NCBI RefSeq assembly: GCF_001189965.1
Contig: NZ_LFLU01000014.1
Span: 89,986-153,985, forward strand
Length of the DNA: 64,000 nucleotides
Direction: 5' to 3'
From: Herbaspirillum rhizosphaerae
GTDB lineage: Bacteria > Pseudomonadota > Gammaproteobacteria > Burkholderiales > Burkholderiaceae_D
Each line of letters begins with the position of its first letter. Position 1 is the stretch's first letter. This document shows positions 46,084-55,573 of this stretch, in pieces. Under the pieces are notes generated by a model, which saw only the letters and a program-made list of their open reading frames with translations, was not told the DNA's origin and did no database searches. A program made the position numbers and the translations under genes.

Positions 46084-46200
46084 ATGGACCCCGATCCAGA
46101 GCCCGAACCCGTCAGGCCCGCTACCAGCATCACTATTGATTTTGTTTTCAACACCGTATTCCGGCCCGATGCCGGAGGAATGTCTTCGTCTCCGCATTGA
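46084..46200 (+). CDS. Possible 38-residue small protein
   Basis: An ATG at 46084 with an excellent ribosome site (CAGGAGAACAAC) opens a 38-codon frame: an acidic, Pro-rich start (MDPDPEPEPVRPATS) followed by a short hydrophobic stretch ITIDFVFNTVF. No family is recognised. It ends 42 bases before the next gene and lies at the end of the structured leader, so it could be a regulatory upstream ORF or a small protein. Support rests on the Shine-Dalgarno sequence and position only. Confidence 0.4.
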   Translation: MDPDPEPEPVRPATSITIDFVFNTVFRPDAGGMSSSPH

Positions 46201-46242
46201 GATAGCGACTCCTCCTGCGCAATGGCCGGTCAGGAGAGTCCC

Positions 46243-47034
46243 ATGTTTCAAGTCCTCGTTTTCCTCCGCCCTTGCACACTGCAAGCGCAGCAATTTCTCG
46301 CCGCACGCCGTCTGCGCAACCGCAAAGTCAGGCTCCTCGTCGCCGCCATGTTCTGCACTGCGGCGTCGACCTCAGTCCATGCCGGCCGTCCGATGGCGAC
46401 CGACGATGCCGCTGTACTCGATGAGGGGGCGTGTCAGCTTGAGACCTGGACCGAACATTCACCCGGCCTCAACACGACATGGCTCAATCCGAGCTGCAAT
46501 CCCTTTGGGGCGACCGAGTTTGCACTCGGCGCGGCGCGCCAGCAAGATCGCAAGGACAGCACCAACAACAGTTCGCTCATCAGTTGGCAAATCAAGCATC
46601 TGCTGCGCGACTACGACGCGCAACACGCCGGCTTCGCCGTCGCAACCGGCGGACAACATACCCGCCTCAGCGGCGACAACGAAATCTTCATCAAGGGAAT
46701 TACGACCCTGCCGCTGATGGGCGAGCGCTTGCTCGCGCACATCAATGCCGGCGGTATCCGGCAACGCGATCGGCAGGGTGGCAACTATCGCGGCGCCTGG
46801 GGTGTCGCGCTGGACGGTGCCGTGGGGAGCGCAACGCGCGCTTCGCTTGAGACTTTCGGTATGACGGGAACCGGCAGCGCCGCCAGAACAAACTGGCAAG
46901 CCGGCCTGCGCCGTGAGCTGATTCCCGGCCGCCTGCAACTCGATGCGAGCATCGGCAGTCCTTTCGGGCATTGGTCCGACAGCCGCATCGTGACCGTGGG
47001 TCTGGTGTTTGTAACGCCGGCTTTCATGCGTTGA
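46243..47034 (+). CDS. Exported protein of unknown function, possibly an outer-membrane beta-barrel
   Basis: A 263-residue protein starting at ATG 46243 (GGTCAGGAGAGTCCC upstream). A long N-terminal region ends in a hydrophobic stretch VRLLVAAMFCTAASTSVHAG, a probable signal sequence with cleavage after VHA. The mature part begins RPMATDDAAVLDEGACQLETW and consists of alternating short amphipathic strands, with many Arg/Asn/Gly turns and a final aromatic-containing strand TVGLVFVTPAFMR. This pattern is compatible with an outer-membrane barrel. Two cysteines (CQLE, SCNP) may form a disulfide. No specific family is assigned. Confidence 0.65.
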   Translation: MFQVLVFLRPCTLQAQQFLAARRLRNRKVRLLVAAMFCTAASTSVHAGRPMATDDAAVLDEGACQLETWTEHSPGLNTTWLNPSCNPFGATEFALGAARQQDRKDSTNNSSLISWQIKHLLRDYDAQHAGFAVATGGQHTRLSGDNEIFIKGITTLPLMGERLLAHINAGGIRQRDRQGGNYRGAWGVALDGAVGSATRASLETFGMTGTGSAARTNWQAGLRRELIPGRLQLDASIGSPFGHWSDSRIVTVGLVFVTPAFMR

Positions 47035-47226
47035 CCGGTTGCAGCGGCGGGGCAACAGGACGGCGAGATCAAAAACCTATGATGCGTAGGGATATCCGAT
47101 GATGGTTTTCATCTAAAATCGGAGTCCTTCACTTTTGCCAGCTCAGTCTGCAACGCCACCTATACGGCAGCCTCCCTGTATCCATTCCGGCCCTTCAACC
47201 GGCCTGATCCACAACCGGAGAGAACC

Positions 47227-47838
47227 ATGCCCTATAGCCTGCCTGCCCTGCCTTACGCCTACGATGCGCTGGAACCGCACATCGATTCGCAGACGATGGA
47301 AATCCATCACACCAGGCATCACCAGACCTACATCAACAACCTCAATGCCGCCGTCGCCGGCAGCGAGTGGGAAAAACTGAGCGTGGAAGAACTGGTGGCG
47401 CGCGTCAAGGAAGTGCCGGACAACATCAAGGCAGCCGTGATCAACCAGGGCGGCGGCCATGCCAATCACTCGCTGTTCTGGCTGGTCATGTCGCCCGGCG
47501 GCGGCGGCCAACCCGCAGGCGAACTGGCGGCCGCCATCGACGCCGAACTCGGCGGTTTCGACGCCTTCAAGGAAGCTTTCACCAAGGCGGCGATCTCGCG
47601 CTTCGGCAGCGGCTGGGCCTGGCTCAGCGTGACGCCGCAAAAGAAACTGGTGGTGGAAAGCAGCGGCAACCAGGACAGCCCGCTGATGCACGGCAACACA
47701 CCCATCCTCGGCCTCGACGTCTGGGAACACGCCTATTACCTGCGCTACCAGAACCGTCGTCCGGAATACATCGGCGCCTTCTATAACGTGGTGAACTGGC
47801 CCGAAGTTGCGCAACGTTATCGGGCCGCACTGAAGTGA
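47227..47838 (+). CDS. sodA: Superoxide dismutase, manganese type
   Basis: It converts superoxide to hydrogen peroxide and oxygen in the cytoplasm. The 203-residue product has the four metal ligands His27, His81, Asp164 and His168 ([19 protein letters not shown]). [10 protein letters not shown] and the NQDSPLM segment with Gln149 are typical of the Mn enzyme, whereas Fe enzymes usually carry the active-site Gln in the NHTFYWNxL region. A cambialistic enzyme is not excluded. GGAGAGAACC precedes the ATG. The stop overlaps the upstream region of the DUF2325 gene, which starts 26 bases later. Confidence 0.95.
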   Translation: MPYSLPALPYAYDALEPHIDSQTMEIHHTRHHQTYINNLNAAVAGSEWEKLSVEELVARVKEVPDNIKAAVINQGGGHANHSLFWLVMSPGGGGQPAGELAAAIDAELGGFDAFKEAFTKAAISRFGSGWAWLSVTPQKKLVVESSGNQDSPLMHGNTPILGLDVWEHAYYLRYQNRRPEYIGAFYNVVNWPEVAQRYRAALK

Positions 47839-47864
47839 CGCAGGCGAGCAACAAGGAGGGCCGC

Positions 47865-48479
47865 ATGGAAATGCCAAGTCAGGACGTGACGCTGCTGGAG
47901 CATGAACAGCGCGCGCTGGTGTCGCATCTGGCGCGCGTGCAAACCCGCTGCAGCGCCTTGATCCAGGAACAGGCCGCGGAGATTGCAGCGCTCAAGGCAC
48001 AGGCCATGCACATGCGCGCCGCCATCATCGCGCGCGATAGCGCGCTGGCCTGGGCCTGGGAAGACCGCGCGGCGCTGGAGGCGGCCATCCCCGACCTGCC
48101 GCAACGCGCCACGCTGGCGCGACGCGTGAAGGAGCTGAGCCAACGCTTGCAGGAATTGATGCGGGAAAAATTGCGGCCGACCATTTCGGTCCCGGCAGAT
48201 ACCGACATGCCTTCAGAGCAGGCCGTTGCAAAACAAAAGCCGCCGGCCGCACCGGAAGAAATCTCCGAACTGGAAGCCAGCATCGTCGCCGCCGACCTGG
48301 TGATTTGCCAGACCGGCTGCCTGAGCCACGGCGCGTACTGGCGCGTGCAGGATCACTGCAAACGCACCGGCAAGACCTGCATGCTGGTGGCGCAGCCGGC
48401 CAGCGTGCGGATCGTCCGCATTCATCAAAACAACGACGGTGCGCGCAGCGCCAGTCTTGAAGAGCAGACGCCGGAATAA
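47865..48479 (+). CDS. DUF2325 domain protein
   Basis: A 204-residue soluble protein. The N-terminal 100 residues are helical and probably coiled-coil (HEQRALVSHLARVQTRCSALIQEQAAEIAALKAQ), followed by a Pro/Ala linker. The C-terminal domain from about residue 125 (ELEASIVAADLVICQTGCLSHGAYWRVQDHCKRTGKTCMLV) is DUF2325, a small Rossmann-like domain with conserved Cys and His. The function is unknown. The ATG at 47865 has a perfect AAGGAGG five bases upstream. It is probably cotranscribed with sodA and converges with the SulP gene. Confidence 0.88.
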   Translation: MEMPSQDVTLLEHEQRALVSHLARVQTRCSALIQEQAAEIAALKAQAMHMRAAIIARDSALAWAWEDRAALEAAIPDLPQRATLARRVKELSQRLQELMREKLRPTISVPADTDMPSEQAVAKQKPPAAPEEISELEASIVAADLVICQTGCLSHGAYWRVQDHCKRTGKTCMLVAQPASVRIVRIHQNNDGARSASLEEQTPE

Positions 48480-48491
48480 GGTCCGAAAGGA

Positions 48492-50006
48492 TCAGCGGGC
48501 TGCGCCGGCGCCGGCAATATCCGGCTGGCCGACATCCATGCCCGCCCGTTGCAGCAATTGCTGATTGCGTTTGGACATATACAGCATCTGCAATTGCTTG
48601 CCGGCCTTGCCGTAACGTTCCGACAAAGCCTCCAGCGCGGCGATAGCCGAATGGTCGGCCAAGTGCAGATGACGGCAATCGAGCACCACGCGCTGCGGAT
48701 CCTGCTGCGCGTTGAACATTTCCTGGAAATGCGCGGTCGACGCGAAGAACAAGGTGCCGTGCAACTGGTAAATCTTTTCATCGGCGTCCGCCTGCACGAT
48801 GTCGGCGCGGATCTCGCGCGCATGCTGCCAGGCGAAATTGAGCGCAGCAATCACGATGCCGCACAACACCGCCACCGCCAGATCGGTAAACACGGTGATG
48901 ACCGTGACGGCCACGATCACCAGCGCATCGTGGCGCGGCACCTTGCCCAGCACGCGCAGCGAGCCCCACGCAAAAGTCTGCTGCGCCACCACGAACATCA
49001 CGCCCACCAGCGCCGCCAACGGAATACGTTCGATCCACGGCGACAGGAACAGGATGAACAGCAGGATCATCACGCCGCTGACCACGCCGGACAGGCGCGA
49101 GCGGCCACCCGAGCCGAGGTTGATCATGGTCTGGCCGATCATGGCGCAACCGCCCATGCCGCCGAACACGCCAGACAAGACATTGGCCGCGCCCAGCGCC
49201 AGGCACTCGCGATTGGCCTGGCCGCGCGTCTCGGTGATGTCGTCGGTGAGGTTGAAGGTCAGCAAGGTTTCCAGCAAACCGACGATCGCCATCAGCACCG
49301 CATACGGCGCGATGATGCGCAGCGTTTCCAGCGTGAGCGGCACGTCGGGAAAATGGAAGACCGGCAAATCGCCGGCAATGTGCGCCATGTCGCCCAGCGT
49401 ACGCGTGGGCAGATGCAGCACCTGGCTCAGCACGCCGATGCCGACGATGGCCGCCAGCGCCGGCGGGATTGCCTTCGTGACGCGCGGCAGCAGGTAGACG
49501 ATCAGCATGGTGACGATCACTAGCCCGACCATCACCAGCAGCGGCGCGCCTTGCAGCCAGTGCACGCCGTCCGATGTGGTTTGTTTGAAATGCTCCAGCT
49601 GCGCCATGGCGATGACGATCGCCAGACCGTTGACGAAACCCAGCATCACCGGATGCGGCACCATACGCACCAGCTTGCCCAGGCGCAGCGCGCCGAACAG
49701 CAGCATCAGCACGCCGCTCAGCACCACCGTCGCCAGAAAATATTGTGCGCCGTGTTGCACCACCAGCGCCACGATCACCACCGCCATCGATCCTGCCGCA
49801 CCGGAAATCATGCCCGGACGTCCGCCGAACAACGCGGTAATTGTGCAGATGATGAAGGCGCCATACAAACCCATCAGGGGATTGAGCTGCGCCACCAGCG
49901 CAAAAGCGATGCACTCGGGCACCAGCGCAAAGGACGAGGTCAGGCCGGCCAGGACATTGGCCTTGACGTTCGAGAGCCACTCATCCCGAAAAGAAGTTTT
50001 GTTCAT
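48492..50006 (-). CDS. SulP family anion transporter with STAS domain
   Basis: An inner-membrane anion permease of 504 residues. About 12 hydrophobic segments precede a C-terminal STAS domain (about residues 400-495, IYQLHGTLFFASTAHFQEMF and VVLDCRHLHLADHSAIAALEAL). The start DEWLSNVKANVLAGLTSSFALVPECIAFALVA fits the bacterial subgroup often annotated as sulfate permease, some members of which carry bicarbonate or C4-dicarboxylates. The substrate cannot be fixed. It stands alone, convergent with the DUF2325 gene. Confidence 0.92.
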   Translation of the reverse strand: MNKTSFRDEWLSNVKANVLAGLTSSFALVPECIAFALVAQLNPLMGLYGAFIICTITALFGGRPGMISGAAGSMAVVIVALVVQHGAQYFLATVVLSGVLMLLFGALRLGKLVRMVPHPVMLGFVNGLAIVIAMAQLEHFKQTTSDGVHWLQGAPLLVMVGLVIVTMLIVYLLPRVTKAIPPALAAIVGIGVLSQVLHLPTRTLGDMAHIAGDLPVFHFPDVPLTLETLRIIAPYAVLMAIVGLLETLLTFNLTDDITETRGQANRECLALGAANVLSGVFGGMGGCAMIGQTMINLGSGGRSRLSGVVSGVMILLFILFLSPWIERIPLAALVGVMFVVAQQTFAWGSLRVLGKVPRHDALVIVAVTVITVFTDLAVAVLCGIVIAALNFAWQHAREIRADIVQADADEKIYQLHGTLFFASTAHFQEMFNAQQDPQRVVLDCRHLHLADHSAIAALEALSERYGKAGKQLQMLYMSKRNQQLLQRAGMDVGQPDIAGAGAAR

Positions 50007-50241
50007 TGGTCGTAACCCATAATCTGTAATCTGATGCCGGCGAATGGTCTGACAAGTTCAGACGCATGCACTGCACACCGCCAAAGGCGAAACAGAGATG
50101 ACGACCTGCAGGAAAGGCGCTCCGCAATAAGCGAGGGGGGAGCAAGAAGCGCGCAGAAAGGAAGATGTCAGATTGTTGCGGTGGAGGCAATGCGCAAGCC
50201 GGACCGGCGCCGGCAAGGCGCCGCGCCGATCCCGCATTTTA

Positions 50242-50272
50242 CCGCATCCGGGGCATGGCCCCGGTACTGCGG
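50242..50272 (-). terminator. GC-rich hairpin after the chemoreceptor gene
   Basis: Minus-strand CCGCA-gta-CCGGGGC-cat-GCCCCGG-a-TGCGG forms a two-part stem immediately after the MCP stop. No strong U-tract follows (GTAAAATG). Confidence 0.45.
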
Positions 50273-50277
50273 CCCGC

Positions 50278-51897
50278 TCAGGCCAGCCGGGCGGCTGCGT
50301 AGTGCGGCAATACCGGCGCCGGCCTGGATCCGTGATCCAGCGAAAACACGCTCACCAGTTGCGCCAGCTCCGCCGCCTGGTTCTGCATGGAGGACGCTGC
50401 CGCCGCGGCCTGCTCCACCAGCGCCGCATTCTGCTGGGTCATCTGGTCCATCTGGCTGATGGCGTCGTTGACCTGCTCGATGCCGGCAGATTGCTCGCGG
50501 CTGGCGAGGCTGATTTCACCGACGATTTCGGCAACCTTCCGGACGCTGTCGACCACCCGTTCCATGGTCGCACCAGCCTGCTCCACCAGTACGTTGCCGT
50601 CGCCGACCTGCTTCACCGAGTCGTCGATGAGCAGCTTGATCTCCTTGGCGGCGGTGGCGCTGCGTTGCGCCAGGCTGCGCACTTCGCTGGCGACCACGGC
50701 GAATCCGCGTCCCTGCTCGCCGGCGCGTGCCGCTTCGACGGCGGCGTTCAAGGCCAGGATATTGGTCTGGAAAGCAATGCCGTCGATCACGCTGATGATG
50801 TCGACAATCTTGTGCGACGAGCCGTTGATGGCGGTCATGGTCGCCACCACGCGTCCCACCACTTCACCGCCTTCGACGGCAATGCCGGATGCCGCCGACG
50901 CCAGCCGGCTGGCGGTATCGGCGTTGTCGGAATTCTGGCGCACAGTGGAAATCAGCTCCTCCATCGCCGATGCAGTTTCTTCCAACGCACTGGCCTGCTG
51001 CTCGGTGCGCGCCGACAAGTCGTGGTTGCCGATGCTGATCTCGCCGGAGGCAATCGCAATCGTATTGGTGCCGGTGCGCACATTGCTGACGATATTGCGC
51101 AAGCTGCCGTTCATGTCGTTCAGCGAAGACAGCAGCTGGCCGACTTCATCGCCGCCCTTGCCGTCTTTGCCGCTCTTACCCTCAATGCTGTTGATTTGCG
51201 TCGTCAGGTCGCCGTCGGCGACACGGCGCGAGATGCCCAGCGCGATATTGATCGGACGCGTGATGCCGACCGTCAGATACCAGGCGCAAAAACATCCCAG
51301 CAACAGCGCCACGCCTTCGAGGATCAACAGCAGGCGACGGCTGCCGGCGGCGATGTCGTCGATCTGCTGCGTGGTCTTGTCGATGTCGCGCTGCTCCAGT
51401 TCCAGCAGCTTGAGCATGGAATCCTGATAGCTCTTCGCCAGCGGCACGAACTCCTGGTCGAGGATGCGATTGCCTTCTTCGATATTGCCGGCGGATTTCA
51501 GGTCGAGGATGTGATAGTGCGACGCCAGATACACCTTGCGGCGCTCGCCGATGTTCTGGAACAGGGCTTTCTCTTCGTCGCTGCTGAGCAGCTCGCCGAT
51601 CTCCTTTTGCAGCCGCGTGGAGTTGTTGGTTGAGGCCTTGGCTTCATCGATGAAGTAAGTCTTGAGCGTAGTATCGGCGCTGCGCGAGATCGCGATGGTG
51701 CGCACGATCCCTGCACGCAGGCTGCCGTACCAGCTGGAGATCAGGCGTTCCTTGCGCGCCGACTGCTCGACCATCGCCCGCGTGACATCCGACACCACCT
51801 GCAGGCGCCAAATACCGATCGCCGCGATAACGATGGACAGCAGCATGATCACGGCAAACCCCAGTGCCAGCCGCTTGCCGATTTTCATTTTTCCCAT
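50278..51897 (-). CDS. Methyl-accepting chemotaxis protein (4HB-type sensor)
   Basis: A transmembrane chemoreceptor of 539 residues that controls CheA. TM1 ([21 protein letters not shown]) and TM2 ([20 protein letters not shown], about residue 190) flank a 150-residue periplasmic four-helix-bundle sensor. A HAMP domain ([26 protein letters not shown]) follows, and then the signalling hairpin [42 protein letters not shown]. No CheR-binding pentapeptide is seen at the C-terminus. ATG 51897 has GGGGGA at good spacing; ATG 51906 is the alternative. It begins 35 bases after the deacylase gene, so it is probably in the same operon. Confidence 0.93.
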   Translation of the reverse strand: MGKMKIGKRLALGFAVIMLLSIVIAAIGIWRLQVVSDVTRAMVEQSARKERLISSWYGSLRAGIVRTIAISRSADTTLKTYFIDEAKASTNNSTRLQKEIGELLSSDEEKALFQNIGERRKVYLASHYHILDLKSAGNIEEGNRILDQEFVPLAKSYQDSMLKLLELEQRDIDKTTQQIDDIAAGSRRLLLILEGVALLLGCFCAWYLTVGITRPINIALGISRRVADGDLTTQINSIEGKSGKDGKGGDEVGQLLSSLNDMNGSLRNIVSNVRTGTNTIAIASGEISIGNHDLSARTEQQASALEETASAMEELISTVRQNSDNADTASRLASAASGIAVEGGEVVGRVVATMTAINGSSHKIVDIISVIDGIAFQTNILALNAAVEAARAGEQGRGFAVVASEVRSLAQRSATAAKEIKLLIDDSVKQVGDGNVLVEQAGATMERVVDSVRKVAEIVGEISLASREQSAGIEQVNDAISQMDQMTQQNAALVEQAAAAASSMQNQAAELAQLVSVFSLDHGSRPAPVLPHYAAARLA

Positions 51898-51932
51898 GAT
51901 GCCCATTCCCCCGATTGACTGTATGCGCAGAA

Positions 51933-52916
51933 CTAACGCGCGACGATATGCCCCAGCCGCACCACGGTCACGCCGGGTCCGAGCTGGCGCAGCGATGGCA
52001 TGACGATGACGCAGTTGTCGTACGGCGTGACGAACTCGCGCTCGCCTTCGCGCGCGATGACGGTGCCGGCCTTGGCGATGATTTCCATGCCGCGATAGTC
52101 CTCGGCAAATTCAAAATCGTAGGAGGTCGCCACCACCGGCTCGGTCACGCGGATGAAGCACTGCTGCGCAGGTTCCCCCGCCAGCATGAAGCCGCGCAAC
52201 GCGCTCTCCGCCACCACGCCGGTGGCGATCATGAAACGGCAGGCCGAGTTCATCGCGACTTCCTTGCTGCGCGCGGAGAAATGCTGGCCGGTTTCGATCA
52301 GCAAGGCATTCTTGGGGCTGGACGGATCGCCAAACCCGGCGTAGTCGCGCATGCGCTTGCCGTTGGGGTGGCCGACGTCGATGATCACGTGCTCGGGGGC
52401 ACCCACGTCCGCAGCAAACTGAATGCCCTTGTCCAGCGGACCGCAGACGATCAGCGGCGGCGCTTCTTCATGCATGGAATGCAGATCCAGCATGTAGTCG
52501 ACGGTGTCGATGATGGGACGCAGCTGGCGTGCGCGGCGCAGTTCGACACTGTCTTCGGCGCCGTCGAGACGCGACGACGACCACACGCGATTCATGTCTT
52601 CGTCGACATAGCGCGTCGCATCCGGATTGTTCGCATCGAAGCGGCGATAAGCTTCGACGTTGGCAAAGCCCAGCGTGATGCGTCCCTTGAGCGGCTTCAG
52701 GCCGGCCTGCAGCAGACGGTCGACCGTGATCGCGCCGCTGACTTCATTGCCGTGCATCAGCGCCAGGATCATCACATGCGGACCGGCAACGCCGCTGTCG
52801 ATGCTGTGCACGTAGTCGACGCCGGTATTGCCGTGCTGCCATTTGTCGATATCGGGGAATTCCACCTCGACCGGATAATGTTTCAGTTGTGCGCGTACTT
52901 GTTCCAGGGTTTTCAT
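51933..52916 (-). CDS. Succinylglutamate desuccinylase/aspartoacylase family zinc hydrolase
   Basis: A 327-residue carboxypeptidase-like (M14-type) amidohydrolase. Zinc ligands are visible as His55 and Glu58 in MHGNE and His146 in LDLHSMH. The family-typical [17 protein letters not shown] with Arg110 binds the substrate carboxylate. Such enzymes remove succinyl, acetyl or other acyl groups from N-acyl amino acids. The gene lies 28 bases after the MFS transporter gene and 35 bases before the chemoreceptor gene. The transporter may therefore import an N-acyl amino acid or similar compound that this enzyme opens. Confidence 0.88.
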   Translation of the reverse strand: MKTLEQVRAQLKHYPVEVEFPDIDKWQHGNTGVDYVHSIDSGVAGPHVMILALMHGNEVSGAITVDRLLQAGLKPLKGRITLGFANVEAYRRFDANNPDATRYVDEDMNRVWSSSRLDGAEDSVELRRARQLRPIIDTVDYMLDLHSMHEEAPPLIVCGPLDKGIQFAADVGAPEHVIIDVGHPNGKRMRDYAGFGDPSSPKNALLIETGQHFSARSKEVAMNSACRFMIATGVVAESALRGFMLAGEPAQQCFIRVTEPVVATSYDFEFAEDYRGMEIIAKAGTVIAREGEREFVTPYDNCVIVMPSLRQLGPGVTVVRLGHIVAR

Positions 52917-52944
52917 GCAAAAGACTCCAGCTAATCCAGTTAAA

Positions 52945-54288
52945 TTATTGGGTGCGCCCCATCCGGCGGCCCAGCGCGATCACGGCCACAAGGCTGATCA
53001 ACGCGGTCGCCATGACGTAAAAACTCGGCGCCATCTTGTTCTCGGTGGCAGCGATCATCCAGGTCACGATCAGCGGGGAGAAGCCGCCGAACAGCGTCAC
53101 CGAGAAGTTATAGCTCAGTGCAAGACCCGTGCCGCGTGTCTGGGTCGGGAAGATATCCGACAGCATGGCCGGGATCGGTCCCAGGCAGGCGGCAATCAGC
53201 ACGCCCACAATACCCTGTACGGCAATCAGCGTGGTCACGGTCGGCCAGGTGTTGAGCAGCATGAATAGCGGATATGAGGTCAGGCCGATCGACACCATGG
53301 CGATCGTCAGCACGCGGAAGCGGCCGTAGCGATCCGACAAGGTGCCGAACACCGGCGCGGTCAGCATCAGCACCAGTCCGGTGATCAGCGCGCCGATGAA
53401 GGACGAGGTGGCGGGAATGTGCAACTGCTTCAAGGCGTAAGTCGGCATGTACAGCTTGTGCACGTAATTGAAGCCGGTGGCGCCGGCCACCACGCCGATG
53501 GCCAGCAACAACTTGACGCGATCGCGCACCAGCACAAGCATCAGCGGCGACTTCTCCGCCTTGGCGACAGCCGCGTCGGCAGCGATTTTCTTGAACTCCG
53601 GCGTTTCATCGATCTGGCTGCGGATGTAAAGACCGACCGGCCCCACCAGCAAACCGAAGCAGAACGCTACGCGCCAGCCCCAGTCGTTGAGCTGCGCATC
53701 CGTCAGGTTGTAGCTGAGTAGTGCACTGACACCGGCTGCCAGCACGGTGGCCAGGCCTTGCGTCGACAACTGCCAGCTGGCAAAGAAGCCGCGCCGTTTG
53801 GCGTCGGCATGCTCGACCATGAAGGCCGTCGCAGCGCCGAATTCGCCGCCGGTGGAGAAGCCTTGCAGCAGGCGCGCCACGATGATGATCAGGGGCGAGG
53901 CAATGCCGATCTGCGCATAGGTCGGCGCAAACGCGATCATCGCCGTGCCGACCATCATGATCAGGATCGATGCGGTGAGCGATGCCTTGCGCCCGGCGCG
54001 GTCGGCGTAGGAACCGAGCACGATGGCGCCCAGCGGACGAATGATGAAGGAGATGCCGAAGGTGCCGACGCTCAGCAGCAGCGAGGTCGTTTCATCCTGG
54101 GCGGGAAAAAACAATTTCCCGATCACCACGGCGAAGTAGCCGTAGATCAGCAGGTCGTAAAACTCCAGTGCGTTGCCGATGCTGGCGGCGCAGATTTCTT
54201 TCCAGGGATTCTTGCGTTTGGCTGCCTGCGGTGCGGTGGCGCGATGTTGTGCGGCAAGCGGTGACGACGACTCGAATTCGGCTGACAT
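52945..54288 (-). CDS. MFS transporter, metabolite:H+ symporter family
   Basis: A 447-residue permease with 12 predicted membrane segments. KEICAASIGNALEFYDLLIYGYFAVVIGKLFFP and FIIRPLGAIVLGSYADRAGRKASLTASILIMMVGT (with the MFS G-x-x-x-D-x-x-G-R-K loop) are typical of the ProP/citrate/shikimate symporter group. RLLQGFSTGGEFGAATAFMVEHA is the TM4-TM5 signature. ATG 54288 has GGGAG at 8 bases; upstream ATG 54342 adds a poor N-terminus. It leads a probable three-gene unit with the deacylase and chemoreceptor genes. Confidence 0.92.
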   Translation of the reverse strand: MSAEFESSSPLAAQHRATAPQAAKRKNPWKEICAASIGNALEFYDLLIYGYFAVVIGKLFFPAQDETTSLLLSVGTFGISFIIRPLGAIVLGSYADRAGRKASLTASILIMMVGTAMIAFAPTYAQIGIASPLIIIVARLLQGFSTGGEFGAATAFMVEHADAKRRGFFASWQLSTQGLATVLAAGVSALLSYNLTDAQLNDWGWRVAFCFGLLVGPVGLYIRSQIDETPEFKKIAADAAVAKAEKSPLMLVLVRDRVKLLLAIGVVAGATGFNYVHKLYMPTYALKQLHIPATSSFIGALITGLVLMLTAPVFGTLSDRYGRFRVLTIAMVSIGLTSYPLFMLLNTWPTVTTLIAVQGIVGVLIAACLGPIPAMLSDIFPTQTRGTGLALSYNFSVTLFGGFSPLIVTWMIAATENKMAPSFYVMATALISLVAVIALGRRMGRTQ

Positions 54289-54584
54289 GCGGTGACTCCC
54301 ATTCTCTCTCAGTGCGGCGCATTGCTGCTGCGATGGCTTCATGTCTGCGCCGCTTATTCTATTTGGCTCGCACGCTATGAGACGTCGGACACGATGCTCG
54401 AAAATAGTGCGCGTTGCAGGCTATTGCACTCTATTTGTGAGCATCTTCCTGACGTACCGGAAGGCGTTTCGAGAACTTTGAGGGAGTATAGTGAGCGCGA
54501 TTTTTTGCTTATTGCCGTTTCGGCACAAGCCTGTGCTTTTTGCTGCAGACCAGCTGGAAGGCGAGGTTCAATGCGTTCAATGCC

Positions 54585-55499
54585 TCAGGGCTTGTCGATG
54601 GCGTCCGATGCCACGCCGTCCCAGATTGCATTGACCAGCGCGTTGTCGTTGCCGCGCACGCGATACAGCGAGATGTCGAAATTGACCCGCATCTCCGGCT
54701 CACCGATGACCAGCAGGCGGCGCTCGTTGACGTCTTCCTGCACCAGCCGCTGCGGCAGCCAGGCCACGCCGACGCCGCGGCGCGCCATCTCGTGGATGGA
54801 TTCGTAGGAGTCGGCTTCATACACCATGCGCAGCGAAATCTTCTTGGGCAAGCCGGCCAGATGTTTGGCCAGCACGCCGCGCAAGGTCAGCGATTGCGAA
54901 AACCCCAGCCACGGCGTCGGCGTTGCTGCGCTGGCCGGCGCCAGCTTGAATTTTGGACGTCCCTTGGCATCGGCGGCGACCACCGGCAACAGGATCTCGC
55001 GCGCCAGCGTCAGGGATTCGTAGCGCATAGGATCGATCAGCAAGCGCGTGGTCGGACTCGAATAAATCACCAGCAGATCGGCGTCGCCCGCGCCGAGTCG
55101 CAGGATCACTTCCTGCGCGCCGCCGGTGCTGACCGATACGGGAAAAGGCCCGAAGCGCTGGTTGATGCTTTCATACCAGTCCGGGAAAAACGTGCGCGCC
55201 AGGGTGCGCCCGGTAGCCACGCGCAAGGTCTGCTCGACCGGACTGGAACCGTCCTGCAATTGCGCGCGGGCGGCGTACAGCACATCAGTGGAATGCGTCG
55301 CCGCATCGAGAAACAACTGCCCCGCCGCCGTCAGCGACACCGGATGCGAGCGCACCACCAGCTCAGCGCCGACCCATTGTTCCAGCGCCTTGATGCGCCG
55401 GCCGAAAGCCGGATGCGTGACGAAACGATTTTCCGCCGCGCGCGAAAAACTCCGCGTGCGCGCCAGTTCGATGAAGTCTTCCAGCCAGATCAGATGCAC
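54585..55499 (-). CDS. LysR family transcriptional regulator
   Basis: A 304-residue LysR-type regulator. The winged helix-turn-helix is VHLIWLEDFIELARTRSFSRAAENRFVTHPAFGRRIKALEQWVGAELV. The effector domain contains GRTLARTFFPDWYESINQRFGPFP and GVGVAWLPQRLV. I chose the GTG at 55499 because AAGGA is 7 bases upstream and the protein then starts right at the HTH; an ATG at 55556 would add 19 odd residues. It lies 296 bases upstream of the MFS gene on the same strand and is the likely regulator of that unit. Confidence 0.88.
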   Translation of the reverse strand: MHLIWLEDFIELARTRSFSRAAENRFVTHPAFGRRIKALEQWVGAELVVRSHPVSLTAAGQLFLDAATHSTDVLYAARAQLQDGSSPVEQTLRVATGRTLARTFFPDWYESINQRFGPFPVSVSTGGAQEVILRLGAGDADLLVIYSSPTTRLLIDPMRYESLTLAREILLPVVAADAKGRPKFKLAPASAATPTPWLGFSQSLTLRGVLAKHLAGLPKKISLRMVYEADSYESIHEMARRGVGVAWLPQRLVQEDVNERRLLVIGEPEMRVNFDISLYRVRGNDNALVNAIWDGVASDAIDKP

Positions 55500-55573
55500 G
55501 TTGCCGTCCTTGTTTTGTCCCGATTTGCCGCAATTACACCATATCGCCCGGCACAATCAGCATGTCATCAATC

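Noticed and set aside
48549..49523. Plus-strand frames opposite the SulP gene
   Set aside because: Rich in His/Gln/Arg and without domain similarity, these are shadows of a clear membrane transporter gene.
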